A DNA stretch of 64,000 bases from Sphingomonas sp. LR60 (GTDB taxonomy: Bacteria > Pseudomonadota > Alphaproteobacteria > Sphingomonadales > Sphingomonadaceae), in the NCBI RefSeq assembly GCF_036855935.1, contig NZ_JASPFK010000002.1:55399-119398 (forward strand), in the 5' to 3' direction. The position numbers were made by a program, and so were the translations under genes. Every line of letters starts with the position of its first letter. Positions within the stretch are counted from its first letter, which is position 1. Shown one piece after another: positions 54,798 to 62,962 of this stretch. The notes under the pieces were generated by a model, which was not told the origin of the DNA, did no database searches, and saw only the letters and a list, made by a program, of their open reading frames with translations.

Positions 54798-57521
54798 TTA
54801 CGCGATGTGGAGCAATTCCATCCCGACGTAGCGCGCCTGGGTGTCCGTCATCCAGCCGGCGCCGACGTCGTCGCTCCACACGTCGACGGAAAGCATCGAA
54901 GCGGCGGTATCCGTGCCGAGCTTGAGCAAGGCGAGCTGTGGATCGTGGTCGGTCGGGCGATCGCCGCCGAATTCGGCGTTGAGGTGCACCGCATCGAACG
55001 ATGCGCCGTCCAGCAGCCCGCCGGTGACGAGCATGTTGTCGAGCGCCTGCGCATTGCCCTGGAACATATAGCTGTAGCGCTCTTCCTCGGGCAGCAAGGT
55101 GTTGAGATTGGTGAACTTGCCACCCTGCGCCGCATCGGTGAGCTGGGTCTGCGCCTCTTCGAAATAGAAGCCGTTCCAGTCACCCATGATCGCGACGTTG
55201 AGCGACGGATCGGCGGCGAGCTTGTCGTTGACCCATGCCTTCACCCCCGCCGCCTGCGCGGTGCGCGCGGCATCGCCGGCGTCGAACGCGGGCTGGTTGG
55301 CGCCCCACAACGGCTCGCTGCCGCCGCGCGAGGTGAAGTGGACGTTGATCGTCGTCAGTTGCTCGCCGTGGAAATCCCACGTCGCGGCCAACGGCTTGCG
55401 GCTGCCCGCATAAGCGTCGCCGGTTATCAGCGTCGCGCTGCCGTCGACGTAGCTGACGCGGTCGAGATTGTAGAGATAACCGTTGCGGATGTTGCCGCCG
55501 GGCTCGCCGCCGGTCGACCCAGCGACGCTCGGCGCGATCTCGACATAAGCGTAGCGCCCGCCGTTGATCGCAGCGATCGCGTCGATCAGCCCCTGCGCGG
55601 TTTTCTGTCCCGACAGGTCGCTGCCGGTGCCCGCGCCGTCGACATCCTGGATCTCCTGCAACGCGACGATATCGGGGGCGCGGAGATTGTAGACGATGTT
55701 GCTGGCCAGCACGTCGAACTTGCCGTCGCTCGCGTCGAGATTCTCGACGTTATAGGTCGCGATCGACAGATGCGTCGCGTCGCCCTGTAGCGCGGTCACT
55801 TCCTGCGCGAGCGTCACGTCCTTGGTGACCGACACCGCCTCGGTGACGATCACTTCATAGGTGGCATTGGCGTAGTTGACGACGCCGGTGACACTCGAGA
55901 GCTGGTCGCCGATGCTGTACTTCGGGTCGAAGCCGTCGAACACCGCGCGATCGGCCTGCAACTGGATCTTCTCGGGATTGTAGTCGCCGGGCGAGATCGT
56001 GATCCCGCCGCGCGCGTTCAGCCCGGTCGCGCCTGCGCCGCCCGAGACGACGACATCGGTCTCGCGCCACTGATCGTCGGTGGTGTTCGAGACGACGTGC
56101 GGCGCATCGAGCGTCACGCGCATTCCCTCCAGCGCTTCCCAGAAGGCGATGCCGTCGGTGATCTTCTCGGTCGGGATCGTCAGCCCGCCCGCCCCGATCA
56201 GCACCGCGTCGGGCAAAGCATCACCGAAGCTGTCGACGGTGATCGAGGTCGGATTGAGCTGCGTCACGGTGAGCCCGCCGGTGCCGGCGCGATATTCGGA
56301 CACGCGGCCTTCGATCGTCAGCGTGTCGCCGATGAACACGTCCTGCGGCGCCGAGGAAGTGAAGACGAAGATCGCATCCGAGGTCCGCGCGTCGCCGTCG
56401 CCATAATCCTGGATGTAGAAGCCGTTGCTGTCGATCGCGGTGACGACGCCGGTGGTGAGTACCTGCTGCCCCTCGAACGCCGACTTCGGCCCCATCCCCT
56501 GGATCGCGCCGATCGTGCGATAGCCGATATCGTCGTTGACGATCGTGCCGGTCGCCGTCGCGCGGTCGAGCGTCGCACCGCCGGTCGCACCCGACAGCGT
56601 TACCGAGAAGGTCTCGTTGCCTTCCAGCACGGTATCGCCCGCGACGGGCAGGCGGATCGTCGCGCTGGTCTGGCCATCGGCGAACTGCACCTTGCCCGTG
56701 AAGACCGTGCCGGGTGCGAAATCATCGGCGCTGGCGCCGTCCGCGCCACCGGGAAGCGTCACGCTCCACCCGGCCTCGACCGCGCCGCTGCTGCCGCCGA
56801 CCCGCGACACGGTGAAGGCGATATCGTGCGTCCCGCTATTGCCTTCGCTGGTGGTGGCATCGGCAATCGACAGCGCGCCCGGCTGCGGTGCGCCCGCGCC
56901 GTTGCTGGTGAAGCGGATGTCGTCGATCCCGACCCATTCGTCGCTGCCGACCGCATTGGTCGTCATCACGCGGACCTGCAAGGTCGCGACGCCGTTCGCC
57001 GCCGCGGGCAACGTCACGTCGATCTTCGATTCCTGCGTCGCGGTGCCGCCGGTGGTCGCATCGGCGATATAGGCGGACGGCAGGTCGACCCATGCTGCCG
57101 TGTCGTTCAGCCGGTATTGGACCGCGACCTGCTGGATGGCATTGTCCGACGTGCCGTCGATATCGCGGACCAGCGCGGTGAAATGCACGTCGCTGCGCCC
57201 GCTCGCGTCGAGATAGAAGGCGAGGTACGGCGCATCGGCGGTGCCCGACCCTTGCAGCGCAACCACCGGGTTGGCGATCTCGAACTCGGCAACGCCGCCG
57301 GCGGTGAGCGCGGTGCTGGCCTGGTTCGCGATCACGTCGACGACGTCGCTGCTGCCGGTGATCGTGCGCGGATCGGTGCCGGTGCGCGTCGTCAGATCGT
57401 CGCCGCGAAAGCCCATGATGCTCGGCACCCGGCTCCAATCGTCATCCTGCGTGATCAGCGACGTGTCATTCCAGTCCTGCACCAGATCGCCAGCGCCGAG
57501 GTTCCAATAGTTCGTGCTCAT
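54798..57521 (-). CDS. large secreted endonuclease/exonuclease/phosphatase-family protein (ExeM/NucH-like)
   Basis: 907 residues, no Sec signal. Order: N-terminal jelly-roll-like region (about 1-210), a Calx-beta domain (LSIADATTSEGNSGTHDIAF to ATATGTIVNDD, about 220-335), an OB-fold-like segment (VLTTGVVTAIDSNGFYIQDY, IGDTLTIEGRVSEYR), and a C-terminal EEP domain (THLSIATYNVENLDASDGKF, IVALQEIQDVDG, NVAIMGDWNGFYFEEA, PTDHDPQLALL). All catalytic motifs (YNVEN, E, GDWN, DHDP) are present. It should hydrolyse extracellular DNA or phosphoesters. Lack of a signal peptide suggests type I secretion, though no RTX repeats are seen. The divergent phytase operon side suggests phosphate scavenging. Confidence 0.88.
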   Translation of the reverse strand: MSTNYWNLGAGDLVQDWNDTSLITQDDDWSRVPSIMGFRGDDLTTRTGTDPRTITGSSDVVDVIANQASTALTAGGVAEFEIANPVVALQGSGTADAPYLAFYLDASGRSDVHFTALVRDIDGTSDNAIQQVAVQYRLNDTAAWVDLPSAYIADATTGGTATQESKIDVTLPAAANGVATLQVRVMTTNAVGSDEWVGIDDIRFTSNGAGAPQPGALSIADATTSEGNSGTHDIAFTVSRVGGSSGAVEAGWSVTLPGGADGASADDFAPGTVFTGKVQFADGQTSATIRLPVAGDTVLEGNETFSVTLSGATGGATLDRATATGTIVNDDIGYRTIGAIQGMGPKSAFEGQQVLTTGVVTAIDSNGFYIQDYGDGDARTSDAIFVFTSSAPQDVFIGDTLTIEGRVSEYRAGTGGLTVTQLNPTSITVDSFGDALPDAVLIGAGGLTIPTEKITDGIAFWEALEGMRVTLDAPHVVSNTTDDQWRETDVVVSGGAGATGLNARGGITISPGDYNPEKIQLQADRAVFDGFDPKYSIGDQLSSVTGVVNYANATYEVIVTEAVSVTKDVTLAQEVTALQGDATHLSIATYNVENLDASDGKFDVLASNIVYNLRAPDIVALQEIQDVDGAGTGSDLSGQKTAQGLIDAIAAINGGRYAYVEIAPSVAGSTGGEPGGNIRNGYLYNLDRVSYVDGSATLITGDAYAGSRKPLAATWDFHGEQLTTINVHFTSRGGSEPLWGANQPAFDAGDAARTAQAAGVKAWVNDKLAADPSLNVAIMGDWNGFYFEEAQTQLTDAAQGGKFTNLNTLLPEEERYSYMFQGNAQALDNMLVTGGLLDGASFDAVHLNAEFGGDRPTDHDPQLALLKLGTDTAASMLSVDVWSDDVGAGWMTDTQARYVGMELLHIA

Positions 57522-57687
57522 CCGCCATCGTCCCGATTAACCACTTTCGTTGATGAAGCCTGTAGCCAGCGATGATGACGATGCGGTTGCAGCGCAGTGC
57601 GTTAGCCTGGATTGCGCTGTCGCGCGACTGCAACATCGCCTTGATAGAGCCCGCGGCGTTTACGAAGATTAACAGGGGTCCAGGATC
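57522..57687. promoter_or_regulatory. divergent promoter region (nuclease / PEP-CTERM protein)
   Basis: 166 bases between divergent genes. It is AT-richer near 57535-57560 and 57655-57680 and should carry both promoters; GGGGTCCAGGATC before the ATG at 57688 contains the ribosome site of the plus-strand gene. Confidence 0.4.
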
Positions 57688-58347
57688 ATGAAGCGGATGA
57701 TGACGGCGATGGCGATGGCCATGGCGACGGTCTTGGCGCTGCCCGCGCAGGCGGCGACGGTGGTGCAGGATGCCGGTGGCTCGCGCGGGTTGAGCCTCTA
57801 CCAGAATGGACCAGTCGGGCAGTCATTCACGATGGTCGGGTCGGCGCTGACCTCGTTCGGCTTCCAGTTCCAGACGATCAGCACCACCAACGCCAATGCT
57901 CCGCTGACCTTCTCGCTGCTGGACGGCGGCACGCTTGGCGCGACGGTGCTCGCACAGGTGACCGGCCTGCCGGCCACGGGCGCGGCTCGTCAGAACTTCT
58001 GGTATGATTTCGATCTCGGCGGCATCGCGCTGACCGAGGGTGCGACCTACACCGCAATGGTGAGCGCGACGACCGACCGGCTCGGGCTGGTCTACGGCCC
58101 GGCCGCGAACGCGACCGCCGATGGCTATGCGGGCGGGCAGTTGCTGACCAGCAAGCCGGCATTCAACGCGGCGAGCAATTGCACCAAGGGCATTTGCGAT
58201 GCCAACTTCCGCTTCACGAGCACCGACGCGACCGGCGGCGCGGTTCCCGAGCCGGCGAGCTGGGCGATGCTGATGCTGGGCTTCGGCGCGATCGGCTACA
58301 CGCTGCGCCGCGCGCGCGGGGTGAAGGTGGCGCGCCAGTTGGTGTGA
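57688..58347 (+). CDS. exported protein with PEPxxWAMM C-terminal sorting signal
   Basis: 219 residues. Signal peptide MKRMMTAMAMAMATVLALPA, a beta-rich middle domain (SLYQNGPVGQSFTMVGSALT, YDFDLGGIALTEGATYTAMV), and the C-terminal tripartite sorting signal VPEPASWAMLMLGFGAIGYT followed by RRARG. This PEP-CTERM variant is processed by an exosortase/archaeosortase-type system and marks surface proteins linked to exopolysaccharide. The exosortase itself is not in the window. The polysaccharide cluster at the left end makes a role in EPS or biofilm matrix reasonable. Confidence 0.9.
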   Translation: MKRMMTAMAMAMATVLALPAQAATVVQDAGGSRGLSLYQNGPVGQSFTMVGSALTSFGFQFQTISTTNANAPLTFSLLDGGTLGATVLAQVTGLPATGAARQNFWYDFDLGGIALTEGATYTAMVSATTDRLGLVYGPAANATADGYAGGQLLTSKPAFNAASNCTKGICDANFRFTSTDATGGAVPEPASWAMLMLGFGAIGYTLRRARGVKVARQLV

Positions 58348-58572
58348 CGTCGGGGGAGTCAGGTGGCGCGCACGAACAATCTGCGCGTCGCCTGCCCGCC
58401 GCGATCACGGAATGATGAGATCCCGACGACAGTTTGTGCCGCGCTCCTGCGAAGGCAGGAGCTCAATCTCGGATGGCTCCGCCTCCCGGACTTTAGGAGA
58501 AGTCTAGGGCGGTCGATATGAAGCAGGACGCCGGACCAAATCCGGGGCGACAGATATCGCCAGGGTGCGCCG

Positions 58573-58659
58573 TCAGGCGAAGTCGCCGAGGTCCTCGGCT
58601 TCATCGTCCGGCAGATCGGCGGGTGCCTCGTCGTCGGGCAGTTCGTCGGGGTCGGTCAT
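58573..58659 (-). CDS. 28-residue acidic peptide downstream of the partition genes
   Basis: Sequence MTDPDELPDDEAPADLPDDE followed by AEDLGDFA. Very acidic, with a near-repeat of LPDDEAP. A GGAG lies about 8 bases before the ATG at 58659 (another ATG at 58665 is closer to it). It is on the same strand as parA and the RHH gene and about 50 bases after the latter. It could be a small third partition component, a DNA mimic, or a chance frame; the base composition argues for translation but is not proof. Confidence 0.4.
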   Translation of the reverse strand: MTDPDELPDDEAPADLPDDEAEDLGDFA

Positions 58660-58708
58660 CGTCATGCTCCGGCTGCTCACCCGGTCAACGCCCCTGCCCC
58701 CGTTGCGT

Positions 58709-59008
58709 TCAGTCGCCGATCGGGCTTTCGCCGTGCTTGCGGAGCACGTCGTTGAACGCCTCGGCCATCAACGCCTGTAGGCTGCGGCCCTGCCGGCGCG
58801 CGAGCATGTGCATCGCCAGCGACATGTCGGGCGAGAAGAAGCCCGCGATCTGCTTGCGGCCCTCGCGGCTGACCGGGCGGGTCGGGACGGGAGTGGGCTC
58901 AGGGGGCGGTGCCGGGGCGGGCGTCACCTTGACGCGCGGCGCGGGTGCGGCGGCCGGCGCCGGGGTCGCGGCGCCGCGCAGATTGGCGAAACTGGGCTTG
59001 CGGCTCAT
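58709..59008 (-). CDS. ribbon-helix-helix partition partner of ParA
   Basis: 99 residues. A Pro/Ala-rich N-terminal half, then a ribbon-helix-helix domain: SREGRKQIAGFFSPDMSLAM, HMLARRQGRSLQALMAEAFN, DVLRKHGESPIGD. The ATG at 59008 overlaps the ParA stop (ATGA), so it is the ParB-like centromere-binding partner in a type Ib-like partition operon rather than a classical ParB. It should bind repeats near the parA promoter (59664-59700) and repress the operon. GSRKPSF-type starts match the family's short basic tail. Confidence 0.85.
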   Translation of the reverse strand: MSRKPSFANLRGAATPAPAAAPAPRVKVTPAPAPPPEPTPVPTRPVSREGRKQIAGFFSPDMSLAMHMLARRQGRSLQALMAEAFNDVLRKHGESPIGD

Positions 59009-59658
59009 GCGGCGACCTTCTTGCGGAAATGGGGGGCGGGCATGTCGAGCTGTCGACATACCCATTTATACAGGTCGCGCACGTCCTGCGCGGCGCGGCC
59101 GTTGGGCTCGGCTTCCATGACGGTGCGCCCCTCGGCGCTGGCGTGGCGGAAGGCGGCGCGATCGGGAAGCAGCACCGGGCACGCCGGGGTGCCGTAGCTT
59201 TCGACCAGCTCGCCCGCCTCGGCATAGACGCGCGGGGCGTTGGGGCTGCCGGCGCTGAACACCACGAACGCGGGCTTGCGGAGCAATTGCACCAGCTTGG
59301 CGCTGGTCTGGATCGCAGCGAGATCGAAGGCGCTGGGACGGCACGGGATCAGCACGAGATCGGCAACCTCGACCGCGGCGCGCGCGGCGCTGTCGGCGTG
59401 CGGCGGCGTATCGATGACGATCACCTGCGCGCCCTGCTCACCGGCCTGCCTGACCTTGGCGGCGAGCCGGGGCGGCGGGCTGTCGATCACTTCGGGGGGC
59501 GCATCCTGTCGCCAGGCGGCCCATTGGCTGGCGGTGGCCTGCGGGTCGGTATCGATGATGAGCGACACCGCGCCCGCATCCTGCGCCGCGGCGGCGAGGT
59601 GCAGCGCGAGCGTCGTCTTCCCCGCCCCCTTCTGGCTGATGATCGCGATCGTCGGCAT
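59005..59658 (-). CDS. parA: ParA-family partition ATPase
   Basis: 217 residues; no N-terminal DNA-binding extension, so a small ParA (type Ib). The deviant Walker A is SQKGAGKTTLALHLA at residues 8-22, the Walker A' region LIIDTDPQATASQW, and Walker B VIVIDTPPHAD. It moves plasmid copies apart by an ATP-driven gradient on the nucleoid. The next gene is its RHH partner, overlapping by 4 bases. The promoter and putative operator repeats are directly upstream. Confidence 0.95.
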   Translation of the reverse strand: MPTIAIISQKGAGKTTLALHLAAAAQDAGAVSLIIDTDPQATASQWAAWRQDAPPEVIDSPPPRLAAKVRQAGEQGAQVIVIDTPPHADSAARAAVEVADLVLIPCRPSAFDLAAIQTSAKLVQLLRKPAFVVFSAGSPNAPRVYAEAGELVESYGTPACPVLLPDRAAFRHASAEGRTVMEAEPNGRAAQDVRDLYKWVCRQLDMPAPHFRKKVAA

Positions 59659-59663
59659 GGCGC

Positions 59664-59700
59664 TATACCTACATGTCGTGATGTCGACATGGCAACATGA
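59664..59700 (-). promoter_or_regulatory. parA promoter with operator/centromere-like repeats
   Basis: Upstream of parA on the minus strand: CATGTTGC, CATGTCGACAT (a 10-base palindrome ATGTCGACAT) and ACGACATG occur within 30 bases, i.e. several copies of CATGTCG in both orientations. A TTGCCA about 18 bases from TAGGTA could be -35 and -10. Likely the binding site of the RHH partner and possibly the partition site. Confidence 0.55.
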
Positions 59701-59823
59701 ATGCGCGTCGACACTGAATATTTTCGCGGTTTGGCTGACGGTGGATTAACCATTCGCCAAGTCCTCCCAGCTATGGCGAAAATGAGGCGGCTCGTGGTCG
59801 GGCGGCGACGATATGGCAGGCGA

Positions 59824-61119
59824 ATGACCCAGGCGGCGACGATCAACGCGACGATGACACGCTGGACGCTCTACGACTGGTTGGGGGTCGCGCTGGGCGT
59901 CGTGATGCCGGTGGTCGCGGCATTGCTCTACCCGACCTATATCCACCGTGTCGATCCAGGCTGGGCGGAGTGGACCCGCCTGCTGGAAATGCCGTTCGTG
60001 GTCGCCGAGCTTATCGCGATCCAGGTCGCGGTACGACGCGGCTATCGCGATGCCGCCTTGTGGCGGGAGCTGCCCCGCGATGCGAAACTGGCGTTCGGGT
60101 TGCTCGCCATCGGGCTGACGGTCGGCAGCGTTTTCCGCTCGCACCATCCGTTCGATTCGGTGCTGATGTCGCTGATCACCCTCGTCCACTTACGCTTCTG
60201 CGCCGGGATCCATTTTTTGGCGCGGGTTGAGCCTGTCGCCGACATCCATGCGCTGTTCCGCTGGTTGACCCTCGGACTGGTCGCGCTGGCAGTGCTGACG
60301 GTTTGGCGGTTCCAGCTGCCCCCGCCCGCGTCGAGCGTACCGGGCGGGGTGATCGAATGGGGCTCCGCATTGCCAGGCTTCATCAGCGTGCGGCATTTCG
60401 GATCGTGGACCGGCGCGATCGCCGCGGGGCCGATGCTGGCGCTGCTCTATGGCGACGAGGACGATCAACACACGATGTCACTCGCCTATCTGCTCGCGGC
60501 CGGGTTGACCTGCTGGTCGGGGACACGTGCCGCAGTGCTGGCATTGGCAGTGGTCGTCTTGATCGCGCTCGTCAGCCTGCGTCGCTGGCCGACACGCGTG
60601 CGGTTCGTGCGGGTTGCGGCGCTGAGTGCGCTGGCGCTGGGGTTCGCGCTGCCGTTGCTGCCCAAAAATTTCGACTTCCACCTCTACGTCTCGGGCGATG
60701 GGCAGAGTGCCAACACGGCGACCGGCGGCCGGCTTGCGTTATGGCAGGCGACTTTCACGAGATGGCTCGATGCGCCGTTGTTCGGCTGGGGATCGGGCTC
60801 GACCTTCTGGGAGATCTATGTCGGCTGGACGAATACGCAGCCACATAATGTCGTGTTGCAATTCCTTATTTCCTGGGGCGTGGTCGGCGCGGCGGGCGGA
60901 TTGTGGCTGCTGGGGCGCGCGATCGTAGTCACGCATCGCTCCGCGATCGACGACCCGCGGCTGCTGCCACTGACGGGGATGCTCTATTCTTTGCTGTTCA
61001 TGAGCCTGCTGGAGGGAATGCTCCATTATCCGCGCTTCATCATGATGATCGCGGTCGGCTTCGCGGTGCTGTTCGTCGAGCGAGAGCGGCGCGCCGTCTC
61101 ACTGCACCCCCGTCGCTGA
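59824..61119 (+). CDS. O-antigen ligase / Wzy-type polymerase family membrane protein
   Basis: About 431 residues from the ATG at 59824 (AGG ribosome site close by; the frame is open to 59701). About ten to twelve membrane segments. The large periplasmic-loop region characteristic of Wzy_C/WaaL carries GGRLALWQATFTRWLDAPLF and GWGSGSTF, followed by PHNVVLQFLISWGVVG, in which the PHN motif is conserved. It joins or polymerises O-antigen or capsule units in the inner membrane. The gene lies between parA and repC, far from the main polysaccharide cluster but on the same replicon; it might be its missing polymerase. Confidence 0.85.
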   Translation: MTQAATINATMTRWTLYDWLGVALGVVMPVVAALLYPTYIHRVDPGWAEWTRLLEMPFVVAELIAIQVAVRRGYRDAALWRELPRDAKLAFGLLAIGLTVGSVFRSHHPFDSVLMSLITLVHLRFCAGIHFLARVEPVADIHALFRWLTLGLVALAVLTVWRFQLPPPASSVPGGVIEWGSALPGFISVRHFGSWTGAIAAGPMLALLYGDEDDQHTMSLAYLLAAGLTCWSGTRAAVLALAVVVLIALVSLRRWPTRVRFVRVAALSALALGFALPLLPKNFDFHLYVSGDGQSANTATGGRLALWQATFTRWLDAPLFGWGSGSTFWEIYVGWTNTQPHNVVLQFLISWGVVGAAGGLWLLGRAIVVTHRSAIDDPRLLPLTGMLYSLLFMSLLEGMLHYPRFIMMIAVGFAVLFVERERRAVSLHPRR

Positions 61120-62343
61120 ACCGCGGAACCCCCACAAGCTCTTCCCGAGATCGAGCTGGTCGACGCGCGCCTTCGCCAGCATCCCTGCGAAATAAGCGCC
61201 GGTCGTCACGCGGATGTCGCCGCGCGCTTGGCGCTCGGCGGTGATGAACATCGCGATCGCCGCTTCATCGCGCCCCAGTCGCTCGACCGCATCGACCCAG
61301 GTGTCGGTGCGGATGCCTAGATCGGTGCGGAGCCGCACCGCGGCGGCATGGAGATCGGGCCAGCCGGGACGCGGCGTCGCGACGTACATCGCCGCTCTCG
61401 GGAACATCGTGAGCAGATCCCCGGGCCGCGCCTTGAACACGCTTCTCGACGGCGACGCCGGAACTGACGCCGCGGAAGGATTGGAACGAGCCGAATCAGA
61501 ACTACTGTTTCGAACGCCTGATACAGATTCAGTAGAAGAGGATTTGGTTTGTATCTGTATGACGGGAGCGGTTTTTGACCCCGACGGGTTATCTTCTAGA
61601 TAAAACATATGCGCGTCGATTGTCGCGTCGATGTCGCGCTCAAGGCCGAGCAATCGGTCGAGCGCCGCCTGATAAAGGTCGCTGTCGCGCGCGCTGCGCG
61701 CGGTCACAGCTTGCTCAGCGATGGCATCGAGCGCCTCCTGCAACGCCGGCCAGTGTGCGCCGGTCAGCTGCAGCTCCGCGGCCTGCGCGAGCACCTGCCC
61801 AACCAGCCGTCGCATCCGCGCGATCGCGAGCCGGCCTTCCTTGAACAGCCGCGATTGCGCGGTCTGCGCCTCGGCAAGCGCAGCGAGTTCGACGAAGCGG
61901 ATCCGGAGCGGCGACAGGTCGAGCCCATAAGCCGAGGTGATCACGCCCGCGGCGTCGCGGCGCCCGGTACGACGGCCGTGCGCGCTGTCGTGCGCGGCGA
62001 CCAGCCCGAGCGCGCGCAGCTGCCGCAGCCGCGCCTTGATTGCGCTTTCGGTGACCCCGGCGCGTTCGGCGAGCGTGTAGTTGCTCGGCCAGGCGAGCGG
62101 GGTGCGCCCCTCCTGCCAGTCGTCGGGACGGGTGAAGCCGATCAGATGCTTGAGCGTCTCGAGCGCGGGAGTCCCCAGCCCCAGCGCGACCTTCGCGCCG
62201 TCGAGGACCGAATACAGCCGGTTGCGCTCGACCGAACCCGCGGCGGGCCCACGCGCTTCCAGATCGCGCACCAGCCGGCGCGACCACGCGGTAATCGGCC
62301 GCGCCCCCGTGGCCCCGGTAAAGGCCGTCTGGGTACAGGTCAT
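61099..62343 (-). CDS. repC: RepC-type plasmid replication initiator
   Basis: 414 residues. The N-terminal part matches the RP-C family: LYSVLDGAKVALGLGTPALE, WPSNYTLAERAGVTESAIKA, LGLVAAHDSAHGRRTGRRDA and DLSPLRIRFVELAALAEAQT. A Ser/Thr-rich linker follows (about residues 272-300), and the C-terminal part (TDTWVDAVERLGRDEAAIAM to GKSLWGF) resembles the RepC C-terminus. The start at 62343 has GAGGGGA 7 bases before it. It is not preceded by large RepA/RepB genes as in repABC operons; partition genes lie on the far side of the O-antigen-ligase gene. Overlaps the convergent ligase gene by 21 bases. Confidence 0.9.
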   Translation of the reverse strand: MTCTQTAFTGATGARPITAWSRRLVRDLEARGPAAGSVERNRLYSVLDGAKVALGLGTPALETLKHLIGFTRPDDWQEGRTPLAWPSNYTLAERAGVTESAIKARLRQLRALGLVAAHDSAHGRRTGRRDAAGVITSAYGLDLSPLRIRFVELAALAEAQTAQSRLFKEGRLAIARMRRLVGQVLAQAAELQLTGAHWPALQEALDAIAEQAVTARSARDSDLYQAALDRLLGLERDIDATIDAHMFYLEDNPSGSKTAPVIQIQTKSSSTESVSGVRNSSSDSARSNPSAASVPASPSRSVFKARPGDLLTMFPRAAMYVATPRPGWPDLHAAAVRLRTDLGIRTDTWVDAVERLGRDEAAIAMFITAERQARGDIRVTTGAYFAGMLAKARVDQLDLGKSLWGFRGSATGVQ

Positions 62344-62432
62344 TGTTCGTCCCCTCACGCAAGGGGCCGTCAGCAGGCAAAACTAGAGCGTGGCGCGAAG
62401 CGCGCTCCCTTGAACCGGAGTTCGTAAACCGC

Positions 62433-62525
62433 TAGATGGAAGGTCGTTCGTTAGGACCTGTCAGCGTTTGGCGACGCTGCCATATAGCAATCTCGGGTGC
62501 CCGGCCTTCGTGCCGGGCATTCGTT
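62433..62525 (+). ncRNA. possible counter-transcribed RNA in the repC leader
   Basis: Speculative. On the plus strand, TTGAAC (62410-62415) is followed after 17 bases by TAGATG (62433-62438), a weak promoter; about 60 bases later an 8-base-pair hairpin (62498-62505 with 62512-62519) is followed by TTCGTTT. This is the position and orientation of the ctRNA that controls repC in repABC plasmids. Confidence 0.25.
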
Positions 62526-62624
62526 TATGTGCTCACAGCCATTTTCCCCATCGGCGGTGCGACCGCGCAACCGCCTCCTCCTCGTCTTTGTGGCGGGCGG
62601 TCCTGATGTAGGAAAGCGCGAATA

Positions 62625-62930
62625 TTCGTGCTTTCGGGCGGAAAACCACACGAATGCTCGTGCTTTCGGGCGGAAAACTGTCGGCGTCGCCGGCCACCTC
62701 GACGCAATCTACCCGCAGATCATTCGTGCTTACGGGCGGAAAAGTCGCTGTCTGCCACGTGGTGCGTCCCGATCGCGCCGCGAATCGCGTTCTCCGGACC
62801 CGGCACACTGCCGATCGACGCGGCGAACGGCTTCGCACTCGCCCGAACGCCACCGAAAACACGTATTGTTGCGGCTTCGTGCTTACGCGCGGAAAACCGT
62901 CGGGGTGGTTCGTGCTTTCGGGCGGGAAAC
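62625..62930. repeat. iterons (five direct repeats) of the plasmid origin
   Basis: Five direct repeats with consensus TTCGTGCTTTCGGGCGGAAA plus AC, all in the same orientation: 62625-62646, 62657-62678 (first base differs), 62722-62743 (TTAC variant), 62876-62897 (TTACGCG variant) and 62909-62930 (GGGAAAC variant). Spacing is irregular. Their position directly downstream of the RPA gene and upstream of repC marks the replication origin; a sixth copy lies at 63898-63919. Confidence 0.92.
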
Positions 62931-62962
62931 CCCCTGCCCTGCCCGCGCCCCACACGGGCGGG

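Larger units (their letters stand above)
62344..62962. other. replication origin region
   Basis: 619 non-coding bases between the two initiator genes, both transcribed leftward. It carries five direct iterons (62625-62930), a GC-rich hairpin at 62498-62519 and the leader of repC. No standard DnaA box was recognised by eye. Confidence 0.8.

Noticed and set aside
58443..58462. Short hairpin GCTCCTGCGAAGGCAGGAGC as a terminator of the PEP-CTERM gene
   Set aside because: No T-run follows on either strand and it lies almost 100 bases from the stop; more likely repeat debris.
62625..62930. Possible CRISPR array
   Set aside because: Repeats are 22 bases, irregularly spaced, partly degenerate and next to a replication initiator; they are iterons, and no cas genes are present.
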